NCBI GenBank assembly: GCA_005656395.1
Contig: SRSI01000046.1
Location: forward strand, 372,001 to 436,000
DNA: 64,000 bases
Source of the DNA: Strongyloides papillosus
Taxonomy: Eukaryota > Nematoda > Chromadorea > Rhabditida > Strongyloididae
Reading direction: 5' to 3'
Shown piece after piece: positions 1 through 8,400 of the stretch. The notes beneath the pieces were generated by a model that saw nothing but the letters and a program-made list of their open reading frames with translations, ran no database searches and had not been told where the DNA came from. The position numbers were made by a program, and so were the translations under genes. Numbering within the stretch: position 1 is the first letter of the stretch; each line of letters begins with the position of its first letter.

Positions 1-2
1 TT

Positions 3-584
3 GTTTTTAATACATTAGAAGAATTGATTAAACAACCTCTTATTGCTGCTGGGTGTCTCCAGTATATTAAAAGTAGTATTACTTCACATAAATATGCTGT
101 CGAACCAAACATATCACATTATGTTTTGATAGATGAAATAGCAAATATACATATCAATTTACGTGACAGGTATGTTTAATAAATAATATTTAAAAAAAGG
201 AAATATATATATTAAATTTTTTATTCTAGGGTATTTCAAACATTAAATCATGTATTTGCCCACATCTCGTCTCTTCCTAATGAGTCGGCTGAAGTTATTA
301 TACAAAAACAAAAACACATCATTCATCGCTACATACATCTTTTTTCAACAGGATATTGTATACCAGTAATAAGACATTTAGAACAAATGTATAAAAGTAA
401 CCAAATGGATGTTAGTTTGATGAGACTCTTCTCTATTGAAGTTATTGAACTTATCTCAGGACCATATTCACAAGAGTTCTCACAAACATTTCTTCCTATC
501 CTCCTAAATACAGATATCTTTCATGATGATATCTTTGAGAAAATGAATTTAAATAGTCTTGTTGAAGAGATGGAATCTGTATAA
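3..584 (+). CDS. NELF-C/D (TH1) negative elongation factor subunit, 3' part only
   Basis: Two exons are visible, 3-169 and 230-584, joined by a 60-nt GT/AG intron in phase 2; the 5' part lies left of the window. About 174 residues are encoded, ending at TAA 582-584. The C-terminal half reads like the end of the TH1/NELF-C/D family: HRYIHLFSTGYCIPVI, then MDVSLMRLFSIEVIELI, then GPYSQEFSQTFLPIL, in the family order and spacing. In animals NELF-C/D is a core subunit of the NELF complex, which holds RNA polymerase II in promoter-proximal pause in the nucleus. The gene is tail to tail with ahr-1, with 127 bp between stop codons; AATAAA at 703-708 (plus) could end this transcript. The family call rests on remembered motifs. 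It is notable because C. elegans is reported to lack NELF. Confidence 0.8.
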
Positions 585-711
585 ATATTATTTATTTATA
601 TACTTTTTTTATTACATTTAAATTTACAGAAAAAAAATCTTTTTTAATACTATTAATTTTGTTTGTTATTACAAATTACTATGTAAATAATGTATAATAA
701 AAAATAAAGAA
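585..711. other. Convergent 3' intergenic gap between NELF-C/D and ahr-1
   Basis: This is a 127-bp A+T-rich gap between two converging genes. An AATAAA on the plus strand (703-708) and one on the minus strand (reading as TTTATT at 591-596) both lie close to the opposite gene's stop codon, so the two 3' UTRs probably abut or overlap. Confidence 0.6.
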
Positions 712-2408
712 TCATGTTAGTAATGTATTTGATAATTCTGAAATAAAAGATAAACTTGCTAAAGAATTTGTACTTGGTTGTCTTCTACCATTAACCATGA
801 TTCCATTTGTATTGATATCAAATGTATTCTGAAATTTTTCAACATTATTTTCCTTAAGATAGTTAATTGTGGAATCAAAATTTGTTGATAAATTATTATA
901 TGAAGTTATTGTAGAAGGCCAAACCTGATTTTGATTATATGTTGGTTGTTGTGTTTGGAAATGATAAGGATCCACATTGCAGGTATCAAGAGATGTTGTT
1001 GGTGTCCATGTATTAGAAATAGGATATTGAAATTCTGAGGGAAAAAGTGAATGAACAGCAGCAGCAGCTGTTGATGTATTGTAAAGTGAATAATCAGGAT
1101 AAATATTATTTGATCCAGGCATCGATACAGGATACTGGACAGGTGAATAATAATTAGTTGTTGAAGATGATGGTGTAGATATATATGGTACTTGAATTGG
1201 ATAAGATGATGAAATAGGATGTTGTTGTGTGATATCAATTCTTGGTGATTGATAAAATGTTGAAAGTTGAAGATTATTGTTATCTACAATACGTCTTGAT
1301 AAATTTTCTTTTACACTTTTCTTATTATTTTCAATATTGGTGGTTGAAATTTTTGCCATTTTAGGTAAAGCAGCAGCTGATTGAAGATTCCTTGGACTTT
1401 GTAATAAACTTTCATCAAAACTCAAAAGTTTTGTTTTTAAATTAATCTTTTTATCAAGTAAATTAACACCTTCAACTTCTGTTAACATTCTGTGTGTTAA
1501 ACCAATTGTTTCAGGTTTACCATTCTTGTAAAAAATTCTACAACTTGATTGAAACCAATATATTGAACCCGTTTTTTGACTTATTAATCTATATATTAAT
1601 AAACCTGCTGCTGATGATTTAATGACTTCTTTATGTGCCTCAGCAAGACATTTAGCATCATCTGGATGACAGAAAGAATAAAATGATTTTGGCGTTGTAA
1701 AATGATCATCTAACTCAAGAATACTTTTCATTCTTGTATCCATTGAAATGATATTAAAATCTAACCCATGTTTAGTTTTTAAAATAGGATCTTCAAGATG
1801 TTCATCAATATGAAGTGGTGGTACAAAAGGGCAACATATAGCAGCAAGACCAAATTTATTTTGTGACAACATATCTGGAGTAATATGACTGTTTAAGATT
1901 TGCATTTGTGGTCCAAATATAGGTATTAGTTTACCCTTAATATCAACACGAACAAAACCACAAGTATTATCTAGTAGACAACGAAAACGTGCTGAAACAT
2001 TTCGTTCTAAATGTTTTCCATTCTCAAGGTGTATCAAATCAAAGGGTGATGATATGCTTCCTGTATATTTATAAAAAACATTTAATTGTGCTTTAATATC
2101 ATCTCTATCTTCAGAATGAATCATATCAAAAATTGGTTGATGAAGAATATCACTTTGATGGAAGCCTAAAAATTGATCAATATTTTCACTAGCATAATTA
2201 ATTTCTCCTTTCTCATTTAATATTACTATGAAACCACCTAGTGCCTTTGCAGCTAATATTTCAAATGAACTTTCTTTTGTATCATATAATGGTGTAAAAG
2301 TATTTGGTTCTGTTAATGTTGGTATTGGACCAATTGGCTGTCGCGGATTCCATAAGTTAATATACCGTAACCATTCACTACCAGTTATGGTAGGATGTAA
2401 GAAAGATG
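712..2408 (-). CDS. ahr-1: ahr-1 exon 3 (PAS-A, PAS-B, activation tail)
   Basis: The acceptor TTTCCAG lies just above 2408. The first codon is completed with the G left by exon 2 (G|CA, Ala), and translation then runs from [12 protein letters not shown] without a stop to TAA at 712-714 (565 codons including stop). PAS-A starts around [24 protein letters not shown] spans about 110 residues from [10 protein letters not shown] to TEVEGV. The remainder has runs such as TAAAAAVHS and SSSTTNYYS. Confidence 0.9.
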
Positions 2409-5400
2409 CTGGAAAGTAGAAAAAAATTAAGAAAAATATGTCAAGAAATAATTTATTATTAATTGTGATGGGATGATTAATGATTCATGTTGAAATGATA
2501 TTTATTTTAACATCTATATTCTTGGAGAATAATTAAGAATGTACATTATATTTTAGTTGTTATTAAAAGAAGAAAGTTAAAATATAAGATTTTAGTTCTC
2601 ATTAATTATATGTCGATACTAACGTAGTGAGATTGCTTTGCATAACGCGGTCTTTTCCTTGGATTTAGTCCTTTTCTTGCACGGAATTTCGGAATTCCGT
2701 ACAGTTTTGGTGGTGCGCCACTATTTAATCAGTTTTTTCTTTTCCTTGAATTTTGTCGTTATTATTACTAATATCTAACAAAATCGTTGCCGAATCAAGT
2801 TCCAAATGGCTGAAGAACCTGATAATAATGAAATACTGGGTCTGTTTGACAATTCAACTCAACAGCCGGCTGAAGAAAGTGCCGATGACCAACTTATCAA
2901 CGCTCTATTGCACAATAAAAAGTCAATGACGTTATCTGAACAAGGTATGAAAGCGGTATCCAAAATATTCTCCTGCAAAAGAATATCACATGAAACCATT
3001 GAGAGCATCACTGATAGAATGGGCGTTCACCAAGACCTCCAGTTTCTCGCTCCCGCCTTCAGCACCCCATACTACTCTAAATTAAAAATGAGGTCAGTAG
3101 ACAGCAACCTTGCCAAAATGCAGGATCACCTACTCCAGTCAGTCTGTATGTTATCGCACAATGTTGAAGCTGCAACAGGAGATAACAAAAGTGCCGTACT
3201 CAGTGCCCTCATTAATATCAAGTATGTTGTCGACGGATTAAGTGACATACGTAGAGAAGTCGCCTTTAGAAACTTCTCACCCAAATTCAACAAAGGGCTT
3301 CCCAGTGTACCTCTCGATATGGAAGAGAAGGTAACTCGTATGGATAGTTCTGAAAGAATCTCAATACTTCCTAAGCATGCCGAAGCATTATTCAAGAATG
3401 TGGCCGATACACCACAGGATCTCCTCTCGTTTATCCAAAGGGAAAACAGAAAAAGATCTTACAATAATACGGCTAACATCGAGCCGGAAAGGTACGTTAT
3501 AATCAACCCAAACATGCCCCCCAATACAATACACCAATGCCTACCATTCTGGCAAAAGATTGCGCCAACCGATACGGTGCTACTTGATTACATAATAAAC
3601 GGTGTAGATATAGGTATCATATGTGAGCCAACACAGCATAAGATAGGTAAGAATAAATTCTCTTCAAAGGAAGAAGAACAGTTTATTGAAAATGAGATAA
3701 AAGATCTCCTCCGCTCCAACAGTATAAAAGAGCACGACAATCCCAAATGGATCAGCCCTCTAATGGTAGTAACCACTTCAAAAATGAGATTAGTACTAGA
3801 CCTTTCTTCACTAAATGATTACATACAACATTTTAGTTTTAAATGTGAGTCGATAAAAGATGTAACGGATCTTCTCGAGCCTAAAGCCTTCTTAACTTCT
3901 ATTGACCTATCCGCAGCATACCACAGCTGTGCAGTACGACCACATCAAACTGAATACTTAGGATTCAGGTGGAATAATAAAACATACATTTACCTTGTAT
4001 TGCCCTTTGGAGCTAGTTCAGCACCAAGACTATTTTATAGAATAACAAACACCCTAACCGCCACGATAAGGGCCAACGGTATAAAAAATGACGAGATTTT
4101 ACGATGATTTTCTAATCACTCATACGGATAAGGATCTGTTAACACGTCATACCGAATACTGCATGAATTTGTTACGTGCAGCTGGATTCTCCATTAACGA
4201 GAAAAAGAGTGAGTTGTCACCTAAATATATAATAAAATATCGAGGTTTAGTGATAGATACACTTAAAGAGGAACTTCGCCTCCCCCAGGATAAGCTGGAT
4301 AACATTATTAAAGCAGCCCGTCACATCTCAAATCTCAAGAGGGTAGTTGCACGTCAACTTTATAGCTTATTAGGCATGATAGAATTCTCATCCTATGCAA
4401 ACTTCTTAACAAGAATCAAAGCACGTCCACTCCAACGCGCCGTAAATAAATGTATAGGGTTTCCTCCAAGTTACAATAGGTATGTGAATATAACAACGGA
4501 AATTAGACAAGGTCTAGCATGGTATATCAATAACATAGAAGCCACCAATGGGCTGCGATATAATCAGGACCACGCGAGCATAGAGGTTTACACAGACGCA
4601 TGTAATGTTAGTTATGGAGGAATAGTATATTTTCCTGATTACACTTCCCAAAGCGTCCAAGGGTACTTTACGGACGACTTATTATCTAAACATATTAATG
4701 AGAAGGAACTAATGGCCTTATCCTTCACGTGCTTCGGGCTTTTGCAAAATACATATAATAAAATAGTTAACATTTACTGTGACAATACAACTACCCTAGC
4801 GTTGGTTCATAATAAAGGAAGTGTTAATAAAATATTTCTCTCATCGGAGACGGAAAAGCTACTCGATTTCTTTTACGAGCACAGGCTATATATTAACTTA
4901 TACCATATTCCAGGATCCTACAATCAGGTGGCAGATCGCCTTTCCCGAACAATGCCCGTTACCCTACAAGGCCCAACAGAAGCAACTCTAACTATAAAGG
5001 CAAGAGAAGAAATTAAGGAATTTCTTTTAAATAAATTTAATGTAATAATTTCGGTGGATCTGTTTGCATCTTATGAAAATAAATTTTGTGATAAATTTGT
5101 AACGTTATTTGAAGATGACCGAGCGTTTAGAAGAAATGCCTACTCATTCAACTGGCAGGGTTTAATTGATGAGGAAGTAATAGCATTTCCCCCATGTAAT
5201 CTAGTACTCAGAGTACTGCGTAAAGCGGGTACCGACAAGTGCAATCTTTGGCTGGTAGCCCTAATGTGGGAAAATCAAAATTATTTTCCAGTTTTAATAT
5301 CCCAATTCGGGGACCCTATCCTACAATTATATGGTTCTAATATAGTTAACTTTCCAGACTGTGCAACTCCAATGAAGAACCGAAAGCACAAAGTGGGACT

Positions 5401-8400
5401 TTTCCGAATTTTCTTCAAGTCGCACTGAGTGACATGGATCCCGAAGTTTCACAATCCATTCAACAATCTTACTCAGTTAACACTCAAAAATCCTATTCCA
5501 CACATTTGAGAAATTACCTTAACTTCTGTAAAGAAAATGGAATAAAGGATAAACACTTCTCCTTTAAGAATCTCACCAAATATCTATCAAAGATAGCTAC
5601 CAGTGCCGCTCCATCTACAGTTAATACAATAAAGAATTCACTAGTAGCCATAGCAAAGTTACGTAAGGTAACCTTCTCATCCCATGAAAAAACATTGCTA
5701 AGCAAACTCATAAAAGGGATCCAAGTGAATAACTACAATCATGATATTCAAAAATACATGACATTTGACTTGGACATCATTCTGAGACATATTGAAAACA
5801 ACCCAGCCTCAATGGAAATGTCTATCAAAGATTTAACGTTTACAACAATTACTCTGATCTCCATTGTATCGCCACAAAGGATGAACGAGCTTGCTAGAAT
5901 GTCTCTAGATCATATGACCCTCTCGGATGCATGGGCTAATTTCACAATCCCGGGAAGATCAAAAAATTCTACAGCCACTCACAAATTCCACAGAATGCAC
6001 ATTCAAAAATATGCAAATCCGAGCCTATGCCCACTCACCGCCCTATCCTTGTACTTAAAGCGTACGGAGCCTATACGCACTTCTCAAAATCTGTGGATAA
6101 GTTACTTCAAGCCACACAAAAATGTCACTGGAACTACACTAGGAAGATGGATCTATAATTACTACCTAACAGCTGGCTTAGATATAGGTAGACCACACAA
6201 CATCAGGGGAGCTGCTGCATCAAAATACTATGAAATAGCAGGGTCTATTACAAATATGATAGAAGCTATTAACTGGGCATCTGAACACTCCTTCTTTAAG
6301 TTTTATCATAAGGAAATTGGGAATAATTTCGGTGCTACTGTTCTCTCCTACAAATAAGCAATCTCACTACGTTAGTATCGACATATAATTGATAATTATA
6401 CCAGGGATATCGTAGATATCCTGCAAGTATAATTTATATTATATAAGATACTAACGTATGTACCCACCCATCAAAATTTAATCCGAATTATTACTTATAC
6501 TTAATTAATTATTGTAATATTATTAATTATCTATCACCCAGCTACTTGCTGATCAAATACCATTAATATTTACTCTCTTATATCACCAGGTTACATGTAC
6601 GAGTATATATAATTAATTATAATAAATCTTGTTGTGTTAAATTATTGTTCCCACACCTTACGAGTACAGTATCACCTTATCACTTACAAAAATCTGATTA
6701 AATAGTGGCGCACCACCAAAACTGTACGGAATTCCGAAATTCCGTGCAAGAAAAGGACTAAATCCAAGGAAAAGACCGCGTTATGCAAAGCAATCTCACT
6801 ACGTTAGTATCTTATATAATATAAATTATACTTGCAGGATATCTACGATATCCCTGGTATAATTATCAATTATTTTCTATCTATTTATATACTATTTGTT
6901 ATGTACATAGAAAGATAGTTATTTATTTAAAAAGAAAATGTCTTGAAATATTTATTTTTTTGACTTTACTACTTTATATCATTATTTATTCTTTGTGTAT
7001 TGATGTATATAATTTTAAATGCATAAATAAAAAGAATGGTACGGTAGTTTTTATATTGTTTAAATTTAGATATCACATAATTGTATCTTATTGGTAAACA
7101 ATAAATAATTATGAAGATGGAAAAATTTTATGTTATAATAATAATTAAATACTTCATTGTGAAAAGTATAATAATTTTACGTTATATTAACCCCCTTGAC
7201 ATGATAAATAAGGATGTTATAGTTGTTGTAACCTCTTACGATGACATTTAATTAACTCATCATGATAGGTATCAAAAGTTCAAGAGAAAGATAAATATTT
7301 AACAATGTTACATAACTTAACGGTATTCTTTATAAGGACACGGTATATTACCTTTATTACGTCACTCTATCACTGTCACCTTATTGTTAGAAGTTACAAA
7401 AAAAATTAATAAAAAGAAAAAGCATAATAATTGGGTAAATATTATATTAAGTAAATGAAATAAAATTTACCTTGAAAATGTGCTTTTATTTGTAGGTAAC
7501 TGACAGCTAATCGAAGAACAGATAACTTATCCAATCTTGTAATAATTCCTTGTTCATATGGTAGTAAATTTGCTATTGTCTCCAACTCTCCATTTAATCT
7601 TTCACGATGTCTTTTACTTGGATTCGAAGTAGTATTGGGCTTAACATTTTCACGTATTCTGAAAGAAGATTGTGAATTATCATTGTGATGATGATAGTAT
7701 CTTGAAGTTGAACGTGGAAAATATTTTTTAATAATTTTATTTAAATTTTCTTTCATGATAAATACATGTAGAAATTAATATTTTAAAAGACTTTATAAAG
7801 ATTTTTTGTATTACCATTTTAATGAAGTATATAATATTAATTATAATAAATACTTTTTCAACACAAGTAAAAGAAAGAAAGAACAATGATTAAGGTATTA
7901 TCTAATATATTTATCCCTTTTTATATGGTATTTGATTAAAAATTTTCATTTTATAATAACTACAAAAATATTTTATTGAACAACAATAATTATCATATAT
8001 AAGTTTAATTACTTATTCCTTATCAAATGTTGTATACTTATTTAAATATAACCTTTATTGACAGGTGAATATTATGTGATATAAAATATCTTTAAGAGGT
8101 GACAATTATTATGATAGATATATCTCTTAAGATTAATAATTATCACACTTAACTATGAAGATGATTTGGAAGAGAATCAAAAAATATCCTATTCCTATAA
8201 ATTTTTAATTGTTTTCCTTAATTACTTTCACTATTATAAAGTTGTTAATAATGATTTTAAAGAAGAGAAACAAGCATCAACTTAAGCATGCAATTTTATA
8301 CACATTTTCTACTTGATGATAGTAAGAGATATATGAAGAAAAGTTGTAGAGTTTGTGTTTATACTAAGAGGATAAATTAAAATCATCAAGTAGAATCTAT

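Larger units (their letters stand above)
2604..6873 (+). mobile_element. Complete DIRS-type tyrosine-recombinase retrotransposon
   Basis: An element of about 4.27 kb, visibly richer in G+C than its surroundings, sits in ahr-1 intron 2 in antisense orientation. It has 118-bp inverted terminal repeats (2615-2732 and 6694-6811) that are identical by eye, a further terminal extension at the right (6812-6873), and an internal complementary region (6356-6458). Three ORFs encode gag/N-terminal RT, RT-RNase H-methyltransferase-like, and tyrosine recombinase. There is no integrase, no LTR pair in direct orientation and no obvious target-site duplication, as expected for DIRS elements. These are thought to replicate through a circular cDNA that the recombinase inserts. 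The outer ends are placed to within a few bases, because the last 4-6 bases (AATT-like) are shared with the flanks. Confidence 0.9.

Noticed and set aside
387..584. A free-standing 65-residue gene
   Set aside because: The frame is open upstream to a good acceptor at 229 and continues the NELF-C/D family sequence; Met 387 is internal.
2604..6873. LTR retrotransposon or Ngaro/PAT element
   Set aside because: Terminal repeats are inverted rather than direct or split-direct, there is an ICR, and a tyrosine recombinase replaces integrase.
7659..7756. Met at 7754-7756 as the ahr-1 start
   Set aside because: The sequence between it and the bHLH is Asn/His/Ser low complexity, TTCTTTCAG lies exactly where the conserved sequence begins, and exon 1 at 9563-9600 supplies the nematode-type N-terminus in phase.
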